64,000 nt of DNA from JAXLYX01 sp046351215 (GCA_046351215.1 JAXLYX010000012.1:124001-188000); one strand, 5' to 3'. Numbered from the stretch's first letter, positions 1 through 8,389 are shown. The notes: generated by a model not told the origin, from the letters alone. A program made the numbers and translations.

Positions 1-579
1 GCCGAGGATCTGGAACGCGCCCGTGCCCCCGAGCGCGCCTCCCGACGCGAGATCGCCGCGCACCGAGGCGCCCACCGCACCCGAGATCGTCGTGCCGGCG
101 GCGCCTGCGACGGTCAGCGAGCCGCCGATGCCGAGCGTCGCCATGTTCGAGACGAGGCGCCCGTTCGTGCCGACGGCCGCGCCACCCGAGCCCTGCGTGT
201 AGGGCCCCGTGCGGCTGTCGAACGCGTCCGTCGTGAGGGGCGCGGAGAGGGCGAGCTCGAGGCAGCTGCAGATCGCGTAGCGGAACGTGGTCTGGGCGAC
301 GTCGCCGCCGCAGACCGGCGTGCCCGTCGAATCCCCGACGAAGACGATCGGCCCCGATTGGGCGCAGAACCCGCTTCCGCCGTCCGCCGTCGAGGCGTCG
401 CTCGCGGCCGCGTCGCCCCCACCCGCGTCGGCTGCCTGCGCGCAGACGCCCTGCACGCAGCGTCCCGAGCCGCAGTCCGCGTCCTTCACGCACGGGCCAC
501 GCGCGACGACGTCCACGCGCGTGCACGAGGCGAGCGCCGCGAGGACGAGGGAGAAGAGGAGGCGACGGGAGGCGCTCAT
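1..579 (-). CDS. Secreted lipoprotein, 3' end beyond window (partial)
   Basis: The gene starts at ATG 579 and stays open to base 1, so at least 193 residues are seen and the C-terminus is missing. The N-terminus is a short lipoprotein signal (basic SRR, then LLFSLVLAALASC), so the mature protein probably begins at Cys19 and is lipid-anchored. A Cys-rich patch follows (CVKDADCGSGRCVQGVCAQ), typical of myxobacterial lipoproteins, then an Ala/Gly/Ser/Asp linker and a glycine-rich, probably beta-structured region. Its ATG overlaps the stop of the probable anti-sigma gene (ATGA), so it is very likely the last visible gene of the sigma-factor operon. No enzymatic motif is visible; a surface or sensing role is inference. 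Confidence 0.75.
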   Translation of the reverse strand, partial: MSASRRLLFSLVLAALASCTRVDVVARGPCVKDADCGSGRCVQGVCAQAADAGGGDAAASDASTADGGSGFCAQSGPIVFVGDSTGTPVCGGDVAQTTFRYAICSCLELALSAPLTTDAFDSRTGPYTQGSGGAAVGTNGRLVSNMATLGIGGSLTVAGAAGTTISGAVGASVRGDLASGGALGGTGAFQILG

Positions 580-1454
580 TCGTCGGCTGCCGAGCCTCCT
601 CCGCCGAGCTCGGCGAGCCGGCGTGCCGCGAGGCCCGCGTAGGGCGAGCCCGAGTGATGGCTCACGACCTCTTCGAGGGCCCGGCGCTCCGAGGCCCGAT
701 CGCCCGTGGCCCGCGAGGCGCGCGCGAGGCCGAACGCGGCCTCGGCCGCGAGCGAGCCCGAGCTCGAGCGAAGGGCCGCCTGGAAGAGGCGAGCCGCGCC
801 GCGTGGATCGTCGAGCCGATCGAGCCTCAGCGTCGCCGCCGCGACGCGGGCCACGTGGGCCTCGCGGCTGCGCGGCGCGAGCGAGACGAGACGCATGTAC
901 GTGGACTCGGCCTCGGCGTACCGACCTTCGCGGCGGAGGCCGTTGGCCGTCGCGAGGAGATCCTCCGCCTCGCGGGGCTCGACGGAACGCGCGTCCGGTC
1001 GCGCCGGCGCCCGGGGCTCGGGGGCCGATGCGACCTCGGGGGCCGGCTCGACGGAAGGCGCGGCCTCGGCGATTGGAGCCGCCGGCTCCGGTGCACGCGC
1101 GGCGGGGGCGACCTCGATCGAAGGTTGCTGCACCACCGATCGGGTGGGCGTCTCCCGCGTTCCCACGTAGACGGCCACGCCCGCGAGCAGCACGAGCGCG
1201 CTCGCCCCGACGGCGAGCCGCCGTACGACCGCTCCGCGGCCTGCCGCCACGGGAGCTCCGCCCGCGGCCGTGCCTCCGCCCGAGCCCGTCTCTCCGCCGG
1301 CGGGCGCGGGACCGGGTCCTGCCTGCCAGGCATCGAGCACGGAGCCCACGAGCGCGTCGCTCGCGGACGAGCGGATGCGCTTCGCGGGCCCCGCTCGTTC
1401 ATCGAGCGGGAACAACGCCGCCATCCGCGGATCGCGCTCCATCTCGTCGGTCAT
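576..1454 (-). CDS. Probable membrane-anchored anti-sigma factor with TPR-like tail
   Basis: A 292-residue protein with a hydrophilic N-terminal segment of about 80 residues, one membrane span at about 81-98 (LAVGASALVLLAGVAVYVG), a long Pro/Ala/Glu-rich linker (about 105-160) and a C-terminal helical region of about 110 residues resembling tetratricopeptide repeats (GRYAEAESTYMRLVSLAP). The overlap with the upstream ECF sigma gene (ATGA at 1451-1454) and the cytoplasm-membrane-periplasm layout point to an anti-sigma factor that holds the sigma factor at the membrane and senses the envelope. The zinc anti-sigma HxxxCxxC motif is absent, so this assignment rests on context. The next gene, a lipoprotein, also overlaps by ATGA and may be a partner. 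Confidence 0.7.
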   Translation of the reverse strand: MTDEMERDPRMAALFPLDERAGPAKRIRSSASDALVGSVLDAWQAGPGPAPAGGETGSGGGTAAGGAPVAAGRGAVVRRLAVGASALVLLAGVAVYVGTRETPTRSVVQQPSIEVAPAARAPEPAAPIAEAAPSVEPAPEVASAPEPRAPARPDARSVEPREAEDLLATANGLRREGRYAEAESTYMRLVSLAPRSREAHVARVAAATLRLDRLDDPRGAARLFQAALRSSSGSLAAEAAFGLARASRATGDRASERRALEEVVSHHSGSPYAGLAARRLAELGGGGSAADE

Positions 1455-2059
1455 GGTGAGCTCTCCCCCGAATCGTCGATCATCCCGCGGAGCTTGGCCA
1501 TCCCGAGCCGCAAGCGGCTCCGCGCGGTCTCGAACGGAAGTCCCAGCTCCTCCGCGAGCTCGGGCACGGAGAGCCCGACCACGTGGTGGAGGACGAGCAC
1601 CGTCCGCTGCTCGTCGGGCAGGGCGTCGAGGGCCTCGACGGCCCGACGTCGTGCCAGATACGCGTCGGGCCGATCGCTCTCGTCGACCGAGTGCAGATCC
1701 GCCCCGAGGTTCCTCCGCTCCGTCTCCTTGGCGCGCCGACGCTTCACGTAGCCGAGCGCCTCGCGGACGACGATGCGGTCCGCCCAGGCGTGGAGCGAGC
1801 CCTCGCCCCGGAAGGTGTGCAGGCCCCGAAGGACGGCGAGGAGGCCGAGCTGGGCCATGTCGTCGACGTCCGCGTCGCCGCGCACCAGGTAGCGAACGAG
1901 GTTCCGCACGCGGGGAAGGAGCTCGCGGACGAGCGACTCGGCCGCCGAGCGATCGCCTGCCACCGCCCGTTCGATCCGGGGATCGACGGGGTTCACGAGC
2001 TCCACCTCGCAGGATCGATCGGCAGCGCCAGCCATCGGGAGCAAGGAGGAGCGGCCCAT
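1451..2059 (-). CDS. ECF-type RNA polymerase sigma factor
   Basis: A 202-residue sigma-70 family protein of ECF size. Region 2 is recognisable from RNLVRYLVRGDADVDDMAQ (binding to core polymerase and the -10 element) and continues into HAWADRIVVREALGYVKRRR. Region 4 holds the helix-turn-helix ALPDEQRTVLVLHHVVGLSV, ending PFETARSRLRLGMAKLR, for -35 recognition. No regions 1.1 or 3 are present. It overlaps the downstream probable anti-sigma gene by ATGA and follows the upstream envelope gene by 37 bases. The start at 2059 is the most upstream ATG; ATG 2035 or a GTG near 1995 are alternatives, since no good ribosome site marks 2059. It is likely autoregulated and released by envelope stress. Confidence 0.9.
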   Translation of the reverse strand: MGRSSLLPMAGAADRSCEVELVNPVDPRIERAVAGDRSAAESLVRELLPRVRNLVRYLVRGDADVDDMAQLGLLAVLRGLHTFRGEGSLHAWADRIVVREALGYVKRRRAKETERRNLGADLHSVDESDRPDAYLARRRAVEALDALPDEQRTVLVLHHVVGLSVPELAEELGLPFETARSRLRLGMAKLRGMIDDSGESSP

Positions 2060-2096
2060 CGAATCCGGGTCAATGCGGCGGACGAATTCCGGGGAT

Positions 2097-3134
2097 TCAT
2101 CGGCCGCGCTCCGTCGCGCCGACGTCCGTGCGGACGACGAGGCCGACCGACGCCTTGGGCTCGACCCACCATGCGGAGGCGACCACGCGCTCCACCTCGC
2201 CCTGGGCCACCGAGAACGTGGGCTGGCTCATGGGAACGTCGACTCCCGCCCCGAGCTCGAGCCCGAGGCGCCGCCCGCGTCCGGGGAAGAGCTGGAGCGT
2301 CACGTCGGCCGAGGCGAGGGCGTAGGCCCGGCGCGTGCGGTCGGTCGCGACGAGAGCGCCGGCCGTGCTCGAGGTGATCCTTCCGAGCACCTCCACCCCC
2401 ATCGAGCCGCCGACGACGACTCGGACGTGCGGTCGCTCGTAGACCGCGCCCGCGACCCGGAACGCGACCGTGGAGCGCGTGACGACGAGGTCGACGTCGG
2501 TCGCGCGGATCGTGCGGGGCCAGCCGAAGGTCGTGACCACGGCGAGCGAGAGACGCTTGCGCCACAGACCGATGCGGCCGCCGGGTCCGAGCGAGGGGCC
2601 CGCGAGCCCGTCGAAGGCCATCTGACCGAGGACGGCGAGGTCGAGGCCGAGCGAGCTCGAGCGCGGAGGCGGCGCCTCCGGAGGGGGCTCGTTCGGGACG
2701 GGCGGAGGAGGGGGAGCGACCGCGGGCACCTGCACGCCGATCTCGCCGCCGAGCCCGATCGCGACGAGCGAGGAGCGGAGCACCACCGCGGCCTCTTCCC
2801 TTCGTGCCGTCGCCGAGCCTCCTTCGAAGCGGCGGGTGAACCTGCGCCGTTCGGGGACGTCGACGACGTCGAGCACGATCGCGTCGCTCGTCTCCTCGAG
2901 GGTCGCGACCACGCGCGCGTGCTGCGACTCCCCGAGCGCGAACGCGGCGGCCAGCGTCCCCGCGGAGCCCGCGGGTCGGTGCACGAAGCGCCACTCGAGG
3001 TCGGCGAGCTGACCTTCGACGCGGTGCAGGAGCTCGGGGCCACTCGGCCCGACGAGGACCGCGACCGGCTCGTCCGCCCGTGCCTCGACCGCGACGAAGA
3101 GGAGCGTCGCGAAGACGAGGAGGATGGGCCTCAT
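2097..3134 (-). CDS. Exported envelope protein heading the sigma-factor operon
   Basis: A 345-residue protein beginning at ATG 3134 with a clear signal peptide (MRPILLVFATLLFVAVEARA, cleavage before DEP); an in-frame start 24 bases upstream would spoil the signal. After a first domain of about 120 residues comes a proline-rich hinge near 150 (APPPPPVPNEPPPEAPPP), then about 190 residues of alternating hydrophobic/polar stretches with many glycines (LGPGGRIGLWRKRLSLAVVTTF, GLELGAGVDVPMS) that look like outer-membrane beta strands. I know no exact family. The sigma gene follows 37 bases downstream, so this may be the envelope component watched by, or first target of, that sigma factor; that is inference. 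Confidence 0.7.
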   Translation of the reverse strand: MRPILLVFATLLFVAVEARADEPVAVLVGPSGPELLHRVEGQLADLEWRFVHRPAGSAGTLAAAFALGESQHARVVATLEETSDAIVLDVVDVPERRRFTRRFEGGSATARREEAAVVLRSSLVAIGLGGEIGVQVPAVAPPPPPVPNEPPPEAPPPRSSSLGLDLAVLGQMAFDGLAGPSLGPGGRIGLWRKRLSLAVVTTFGWPRTIRATDVDLVVTRSTVAFRVAGAVYERPHVRVVVGGSMGVEVLGRITSSTAGALVATDRTRRAYALASADVTLQLFPGRGRRLGLELGAGVDVPMSQPTFSVAQGEVERVVASAWWVEPKASVGLVVRTDVGATERGR

Positions 3135-3195
3135 GCACCGGCGGGGCACGTCACCCACCGTGCCACGCCGCGTGCGCCGTTCCCATCCCGAATCG

Positions 3196-4119
3196 TCAGT
3201 ACGACTGCATGGTGTCGCAATCGAGGTGGTCGCCCTGCGAGACGCCGAGGATCGTCGTGAACCGGGCGTAGAAGCCGAGTCGGTCGCTCACGCTGGCGGA
3301 GCGAGCCCAGCCGCATTCGATGCCGCCGTTGATGATGTCGATCGTGAGACCGAAGCCGGGCAGGCGGTTCGCGGTCACGTCCGCCGGGCTCGGGGTGAAC
3401 TGCCCCGTCATCACCGCGTGGCAGGAAGGCTTCGGCGATTGCTCCGTCATCCAGAACCAGATCGCCGAGCGGAAGGCGAGCACACCGTCGCGGATCAGCG
3501 CGTCCGGATCCGAGAGCAGGTCGACGCCGAGCGTCGCGCCCATCGGCCCGTAGTTGTAGTTCCAAGAGAGCTGAATCGGGCCGCGCCCGTGGTACGTCTT
3601 GCCGGCCTTGCAGGGGTACTGCGCGTTCGTCGGATCGCAGTAGCCGGTGCAGGCCCCCGCCTCGCAGCCGACCTCCTGGGTGAAGTAGAGGCCCCACGCG
3701 TAGCGCCCGCCCGGGGCCGTGTCCCAGCCGCCCGTCGTCTCGTGTGCGATGTTCGCGAGGAAGGCCGCGAGCTCGCGCTTCCGCTGCTCGGTCGTGCCCT
3801 CGGAGACGAAGGCCGGGTAGTACGCCGCGGCCGCGACGAAGGCTTCGTAGGTGTAGAGCGCGTTCCGGTTGGGGAACATCTCGGCGTAGGTCGTCGCGTC
3901 GAGGATCGCGGCGAGGCCGCCGCCCGCGGGAGGCGGCGGAGGGGCGGCGGCGTCCGTGACCGTCATCGATGCGTCGAGGCCAGTGCCCCCGTCCATCGTG
4001 CCCACGACGGAGCCGTCGCTCCCACCCCCACCGCTCGGGGAGGTGGGCGCCGAGGCGGGATCGCAGGCGGTGAGGAGACAGACGAGCAGGGCGAGCACGA
4101 CGGGACGACGCATGGGCAC
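3196..4119 (-). CDS. Chitinase, glycoside hydrolase family 19, lipoprotein
   Basis: A 307-residue protein that should cleave beta-1,4-N-acetylglucosamine polymers. The N-terminus is a lipoprotein signal (LLVCLLTAC, Cys19), then a Gly/Ser/Pro linker to about residue 68 and the catalytic domain to the end. Family 19 marks: catalytic Glu127 in AHETTGGW, second acidic residue Glu149 in LYFTQE, the signature KTYHGRGPIQLSWNYNYG (174-191), and INGGIECG (263-270). Six or more cysteines probably form disulfides. The lipid anchor suggests a cell-surface enzyme, fitting predation on fungi or scavenging; an action on peptidoglycan-like glycans is also possible in this family. ATG 4113 (MRRPV) is an equally good start. 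Confidence 0.93.
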   Translation of the reverse strand: MPMRRPVVLALLVCLLTACDPASAPTSPSGGGGSDGSVVGTMDGGTGLDASMTVTDAAAPPPPPAGGGLAAILDATTYAEMFPNRNALYTYEAFVAAAAYYPAFVSEGTTEQRKRELAAFLANIAHETTGGWDTAPGGRYAWGLYFTQEVGCEAGACTGYCDPTNAQYPCKAGKTYHGRGPIQLSWNYNYGPMGATLGVDLLSDPDALIRDGVLAFRSAIWFWMTEQSPKPSCHAVMTGQFTPSPADVTANRLPGFGLTIDIINGGIECGWARSASVSDRLGFYARFTTILGVSQGDHLDCDTMQSY

Positions 4120-4160
4120 CTCGGTTCCCGTGTAGAGAGGAGGTGCGGACGGGAATCGGG

Positions 4161-4577
4161 TCAGCGGGGGTCGCGGAATTCGTCGGCCGGCGCGTCGTGG
4201 CAGACGACGCAGAGCTTGTTCCCTTCCGGATCGCGGAAGTACGCGCCGTAGTAGTGGGCGTGGTAGTGCGGGCGCAGCCCCGGCGCACCCTCGTCCGCCC
4301 CTCCGTTCGCGAGCGCGACCTCGTACGCCCGATCGACGGCCTCGCGGCTCGGGGCGAGGAACGCGACCATCTGGCCGTTGCCGACCTCGTGCGGGCTCCC
4401 GTCGTAGGGCGTTCCGATCAGGAAGAGCGGCCTCGGGCCGGGGCTCGACTGCCAGCCGGCCCAGGGGCGGCTCCGATCGCAGAAGCGCTCCGCGATGCCG
4501 AGCACGGGCAGGAACGACCGGTAGAACGCGAGCGCGCGGTCGAAGTCACGAACGCCGAGGAAGACGTGGGAGAACAT
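4161..4577 (-). CDS. VOC (glyoxalase/dioxygenase fold) family protein
   Basis: A 138-residue protein with the vicinal-oxygen-chelate layout: FSHVFLGVRDFDRALAFYRS opens the first beta-alpha-beta-beta-beta unit, and HAHYYGAYFRDPEGNKLCVV closes the second. The metal-ligand positions look occupied by His4 near the N-terminus and by His/Glu residues near the end (DPEGNKLCVVCH), but the substrate cannot be told. I chose ATG 4577 because the conserved first strand begins there; ATG 4610 would add 11 residues with no similarity. It lies 14 bases downstream of the zinc-ribbon gene stop on the same strand (that gene ends at 4626, ahead of ATG 4577), so the reading frames abut or slightly interleave with its 3' flank. 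Confidence 0.85.
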   Translation of the reverse strand: MFSHVFLGVRDFDRALAFYRSFLPVLGIAERFCDRSRPWAGWQSSPGPRPLFLIGTPYDGSPHEVGNGQMVAFLAPSREAVDRAYEVALANGGADEGAPGLRPHYHAHYYGAYFRDPEGNKLCVVCHDAPADEFRDPR

Positions 4578-4625
4578 GGCGGTCTCGTACGCGATGGGAA
4601 CGAGTCCCATCGATGCGGGGGGACA

Positions 4626-5327
4626 TCACTTCTGCACGAGGCTCGTCACGACGATCGCGATCACCGCGATCACGGCGACGAAGATCCCGATGGCGCGGTT
4701 GCGACGGAGGTCCTCTTCCTGTGCCGCCCGCATCTGCTCCTTCATCTCGTCCACGGCGTGACGCATGCGCGCACGGGAGAGGGCCCCTTCGTCGACGTAC
4801 TCGGTGAGCAGGATCGGCTGCCCGCAGAAACGGCAGACGATCTGGATCGAGCCGTCGTCCGGCACCGCGTTCTGGCCTCCGCAGCTCTTGCACGCGAGCC
4901 CGTCCGCCCGGAGGTCCCGGAGGGCCTGATTGCCCGCGAGCTGGCGCTCCATGTCGAGGTCGAGGCGGACCTTGTCCGAGACGTAGTCGACGACGCGCTG
5001 CTCGGTTCCGCAGCTCGCGCACGTGAAGAAGTGCTGCTCGAGCGCGAGGGGAACCGCGACCGCCGCGCCGCAGCGCTTGCAGACGTCGGCGTGCATCGCC
5101 GTGTTCGTGTCGACGAAGCGTGGGGCCGGGGCGCCGAGCGGCTTCTCGCCGGCGAGCACGTCGTCCATGTACCCGCGGAGGTGGTCCGCGGAGACCGCGA
5201 CTTCGCCGGCGTATTGCGCCGTGGAGAGCTCCGCCTGGCAGAACGGGCACGTGAACGAGGGGGTGCGCAGGTCCTCGGGGAGCGGAACGCCCGACCCGCA
5301 CTGCACGCATCGCACCGACCGAGCCAT
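4626..5327 (-). CDS. Triple zinc-ribbon protein with C-terminal membrane anchor
   Basis: A 233-residue protein with six CxxC knuckles in three pairs: CVQCGS and CPFC (about 7-30), CKRCGA and CASCGT (about 84-108), CKSCGG and CRFCGQ (about 147-168). Each pair should bind one zinc ion. After an acidic, basic-mixed helix (about 175-207) a single hydrophobic span (IGIFVAVIAVIAIVVTSLVQ) ends the protein, so it is probably tail-anchored with the ribbons in the cytoplasm. The start at ATG 5327 is supported by GGAGG eight bases upstream; this reading frame extends far upstream without a convincing start. Function unknown; a protein- or RNA-binding adaptor at the membrane is plausible. Confidence 0.8.
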   Translation of the reverse strand: MARSVRCVQCGSGVPLPEDLRTPSFTCPFCQAELSTAQYAGEVAVSADHLRGYMDDVLAGEKPLGAPAPRFVDTNTAMHADVCKRCGAAVAVPLALEQHFFTCASCGTEQRVVDYVSDKVRLDLDMERQLAGNQALRDLRADGLACKSCGGQNAVPDDGSIQIVCRFCGQPILLTEYVDEGALSRARMRHAVDEMKEQMRAAQEEDLRRNRAIGIFVAVIAVIAIVVTSLVQK

Positions 5328-5633
5328 CGACACCCTCCCGGAGCGCCGCTCCGCCACTCCACGAGTCCCCGCTCCGTGTACCAACGAATCGCGAGCCGCG
5401 GAAGATGGATGCGGCGATCCAGTGAGCGGATCGGTGGATGCGGAGCCGTCGCGAACGCATGGAATCTCCCTATGGACCCATGCGGCGCGCTTATCGCGAT
5501 CGCGGAATCCGCCTTGTTTTGCGGCGTGTCCGCGTTTCGGTCGCGGCTCTCTCGTCGCGCCTGCCCGTTGCTCTCCCGCCTCGGCTCGTCCTATGGAGTC
5601 CTCGTCGCCGCGCAAAGGCCCACGACGAACGCC
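5328..5633. other. 306-base intergenic region between divergent genes
   Basis: This separates the zinc-ribbon gene (minus) from the acyl-CoA dehydrogenase pair (plus) and must hold both promoters. I see no convincing -35/-10 pair. The one structure that stands out is an inverted repeat with 7-base arms, CGCATGG (5456-5462) and CCATGCG (5478-5484), 15 bases apart, which could bind a dimeric repressor (for example of the TetR class, which often controls acyl-CoA dehydrogenase operons). No open reading frame with plausible coding character is present. Confidence 0.4.
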
Positions 5634-6815
5634 ATGGATCTCTCCTTCACGCCCGCCGAAGAATCGTTCCGCACCGAGGTGCGCGAGACCCTCCGCCGCG
5701 CGATGCCGCCGGACCTCGCGGCGAAGGCCGCGCGGTACGCGCGCTTCGATCACGCGGACACGACGCGCTGGCATCGGATCCTCCACTCGCTCGGCTGGGG
5801 GGCCATCCCCTGGCCCGTCGAGCACGGAGGCCCCGACCTCACGGCGACCGAGCGCTACATCCTGCTCGAGGAGCTCGATCGGGCGGGCGCGCCGGAGCTC
5901 AGCCCCTTCGGGCTCGTGATGATCGGGCCGCTGCTCCAGCGCTACGGGACCGAGGCGCAGAAGACGCGGTACCTCCCGCCGATCGTCCGGGCCGAGGAGC
6001 ATTGGTGCCAGGGGTACTCCGAGCCCGGAGCGGGCAGCGATCTCGCGTCGCTCCGGACCGAGGCCGTCGACGCCGGCGACCGCTACGTGGTCACCGGCCA
6101 GAAGACCTGGACCACGGCGGCCGAGCACGCGGACTTCATCTTCCTGCTCGTGCGGACGGATCCGAAGGCGAAGAAGCAGGAGGGCATCAGCTTCCTCCTC
6201 GTCGACATGAAGAGCCCCGGCATCGAGATCCGTCCGATGAAGGCGATCGACGGGACCTACGCCTTCTGCGACACCTTCTTCGACCACGTGGAGGTGCCGA
6301 AGGAGAACCTCCTCGGCGCACCGAACCAGGGCTGGACGCTCGCGAAATCGCTGCTCGGCAACGAGCGCAACATGCCCTCGCGCGTCGGGCTCTGCCATCG
6401 CGCGCTCCGTCGGGCGAAGTCCATCGCGCGCGAGACGCTCGTCGACGGCGCGCCGCTCCTCGACGATCCGCTCGTGCGCCGCCGGATCGCGCGCCTCGAG
6501 GTCCGGCTCTCCGCGCTGACGACGGCGAAGCATCGCGTGCTCGCGGAGCTCGAGGCGGGCAAGCCCGCGGGGCCGGAAGCCTCGGTCTTCAAGGTCGTGG
6601 GCACGGAGCTCCTCCAGGAGCTCGAGGCCCTGTGCATGGAGCTGATGGGCCTGAACGCGCTCTGCGGAACGGACGAGGTGGGGCTGCTCCCGCCGACCGA
6701 GGAGACGGTCGCTTCGTGGACCTGCTACCACCGCGCGGCCTCGATCTACGCGGGCAGCAACGAGATCCAGCGGACCGTGCTCGCGCGCGAGGTGCTCGGG
6801 CTCCCGCCCGGCTGA
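5634..6815 (+). CDS. Acyl-CoA dehydrogenase (canonical member of a pair)
   Basis: A 393-residue flavoenzyme that should introduce the alpha,beta double bond in an acyl-CoA thioester and pass electrons to ETF. The N-terminal helical domain (1-125), the middle beta domain with FAD/substrate motif YSEPGAGSDLASLRT (128-142), and the C-terminal helical domain with YAGSNEIQRTVLAREVLG are all there. In the last motif the usual catalytic Glu of YEGT is replaced by Ala, so the base must come from elsewhere, as in other subfamilies (for example the isovaleryl type). The second dehydrogenase follows 11 bases later; paired genes of this sort often form an alpha2-beta2 enzyme for branched, cyclic or steroid side-chain acyl-CoAs. 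ATG 5634 begins the conserved MDLSFTPAEE. Confidence 0.93.
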   Translation: MDLSFTPAEESFRTEVRETLRRAMPPDLAAKAARYARFDHADTTRWHRILHSLGWGAIPWPVEHGGPDLTATERYILLEELDRAGAPELSPFGLVMIGPLLQRYGTEAQKTRYLPPIVRAEEHWCQGYSEPGAGSDLASLRTEAVDAGDRYVVTGQKTWTTAAEHADFIFLLVRTDPKAKKQEGISFLLVDMKSPGIEIRPMKAIDGTYAFCDTFFDHVEVPKENLLGAPNQGWTLAKSLLGNERNMPSRVGLCHRALRRAKSIARETLVDGAPLLDDPLVRRRIARLEVRLSALTTAKHRVLAELEAGKPAGPEASVFKVVGTELLQELEALCMELMGLNALCGTDEVGLLPPTEETVASWTCYHRAASIYAGSNEIQRTVLAREVLGLPPG

Positions 6816-6826
6816 GGGAGATCGCG

Positions 6827-7963
6827 ATGGACTTCGAGCTCGATGGGGACCAGACCCTTCTCGCGCGCAGCGTGGCCGACTTCGTGGCGAAGGAGAGCCC
6901 GGTCGCGCGCGCCCGACGGCTCCGCGACGATCCGATCGGCTGGGAGCCCGCGACCTTCCGGCAGATGGGCGAGCTCGGTTTCCTGGGCGTCGCCTTCCCC
7001 GCCGAGGTCGGAGGATTCGGCGGCTCGATGATCGAGGCCGCGATCGTGCTCGAGCGCTTCGGCGCTTCGCTCGTGCCCGAGCCCTACGTCGCCTCCGTGC
7101 TGCTCGCGGGCTCGGTCGTGCTCGAGGCCGGAGATGCGGCGCAGCGCGAGGAGCTGCTCGTGCCGATGCTCGAGGGTCGCAGCTCGCTCGCGCTCGCCTA
7201 CGCGGAGGAAGGGGCGCGTCATGGCCTGCGTCCGCGTCGGCTCGTCGCGCGCCGTGACGGCGCCGACTACGTCCTCTCGGGGGAGAAGCGCTGGGTCCTG
7301 AACGGCCACGCGGCGGACGCCCTCGTCGTCACCGCTTGGCTCGGCGGAGAGACGGCGCTCTTCGTCGTCGACCGGGAGGCCCCCGGCGTGGCGCTCCGGA
7401 GCGTCCGCACGATCGACGGGCGTCGTGCCGCGATGCTCCGGCTCGAGAACGCCCGCGTGCCCTCGTCGCGGAGGCTCGCGCTCGGCGACGCGGAGGCGAC
7501 CCTCGAGCGTGCGCTCGACCTCGCGGCGACCGGCGCGGTGGCCGAGGGTCTCGGGGGAGCCCGAACGATGTTGGCCGCGACCGTCGAGCACCTCCGCACC
7601 CGTCAGCAGTTCGGGAGACTCCTCGGGAGCTTCCAGGCGCTGCAGCATCGCGCGGCCCAGATGTACATCGAGACCGAGCTGCTCGCTTCGAGCTCGACCC
7701 AGGCCATGGTGCGGGCGACGGATCCGGACCCCGACGTGCGTCGGCGCGCCGTCAGCGCCGCGAAGGCCCAGCTCGCCGAGAGCGGCACGTTCGTCGCACG
7801 GCAGACGCTCCAGCTCCACGGCGGCATCGGCATGACGGACGAGCACGACGTCGGGCTCTTCTTCAAGCGCCAGCTCGCGCTCGAGGCCCTCTTCGGGGAC
7901 GCCGAGCACCACCTCGCCCGCTTCGCCTCGCTGCCTTCGTTCGGGCTCCCCGCCCAAGGCTGA
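6827..7963 (+). CDS. Acyl-CoA dehydrogenase (divergent member of a pair)
   Basis: A 378-residue acyl-CoA dehydrogenase-fold protein. The start ATG 6827 is preceded by GAGGGAG. The N-terminal domain is normal (MDFELDGDQTLLARSVADFV), and the C-terminal domain has a good LHGGIGMTDEHDVGLFFKR segment (a FAD- and acyl-contacting region), but the middle-domain motif that normally reads TEPxAGSD is degenerate (AYAEEGARHGL, around 127-137), and there is no YEGT-like motif at the end. Together with the canonical neighbour this looks like the second subunit of a heteromeric dehydrogenase in which each subunit supplies part of the FAD site. Substrate unknown. Confidence 0.9.
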   Translation: MDFELDGDQTLLARSVADFVAKESPVARARRLRDDPIGWEPATFRQMGELGFLGVAFPAEVGGFGGSMIEAAIVLERFGASLVPEPYVASVLLAGSVVLEAGDAAQREELLVPMLEGRSSLALAYAEEGARHGLRPRRLVARRDGADYVLSGEKRWVLNGHAADALVVTAWLGGETALFVVDREAPGVALRSVRTIDGRRAAMLRLENARVPSSRRLALGDAEATLERALDLAATGAVAEGLGGARTMLAATVEHLRTRQQFGRLLGSFQALQHRAAQMYIETELLASSSTQAMVRATDPDPDVRRRAVSAAKAQLAESGTFVARQTLQLHGGIGMTDEHDVGLFFKRQLALEALFGDAEHHLARFASLPSFGLPAQG

Positions 7964-7975
7964 GGGCGCGGCTCC

Positions 7976-8389
7976 TCAGGGAGCCCCGGCGGGGGGCGCC
8001 GCACCCGCCTCGTTCGCTTTCCGGATCGCGAGCGTGAAGGCCATCGCCTCCTCCATGGTGCCGACGCATCGGAAGGGGTGGTTCGTCTTCTTCCGGAGCC
8101 AGGCGTAGGCGGTGATCACGCCTCGGACGATCGGGCTCGAGACGATGATGCACTCGCTGAGGATCGCACCTCTCGCGGCGAGATCGTCGATGACCGCGGA
8201 CACGTGGATGCGTTCGGTCGCCGTCGACTTCGCGAGCCGTGTCGCGTCGGTGATCGCATAGCAGGCGCCGCGAGCCTGGAAGATGCGGTTCAGCTGACGT
8301 CCGAATTCGTCGATCGCCTCCACCGAGAAGACGGGGGGCAGCACCGTGACGAGGATGGGGAGACGGCTCGTGTCGATCAGGGCTTCCAC
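7976..8389 (-). CDS. Small STAS/SpoIIAA-like protein of unknown function
   Basis: A 137-residue soluble protein starting at GTG 8389 behind GGGAGG. The alternation of strands and helices (LPILVTVLPPVFSVEAIDEF, ACYAITDATRLAKSTA, SECIIVSSPIVRGVITA, PFRCVGTMEEAMAF) resembles the SpoIIAA/STAS-type single-domain proteins common in myxobacteria that have no assigned role. No phosphorylatable DS motif is evident. It is convergent with the dehydrogenase pair (12-base gap) and has a C-terminal Ala/Pro/Gly tail. The family assignment is a structural guess. Confidence 0.65.
   Translation of the reverse strand: MEALIDTSRLPILVTVLPPVFSVEAIDEFGRQLNRIFQARGACYAITDATRLAKSTATERIHVSAVIDDLAARGAILSECIIVSSPIVRGVITAYAWLRKKTNHPFRCVGTMEEAMAFTLAIRKANEAGAAPPAGAP

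Noticed and set aside
4143..5633. Long open frame before the first dehydrogenase
   Set aside because: The frame runs through the VOC and zinc-ribbon genes on the other strand; the protein family starts only at ATG 5634.
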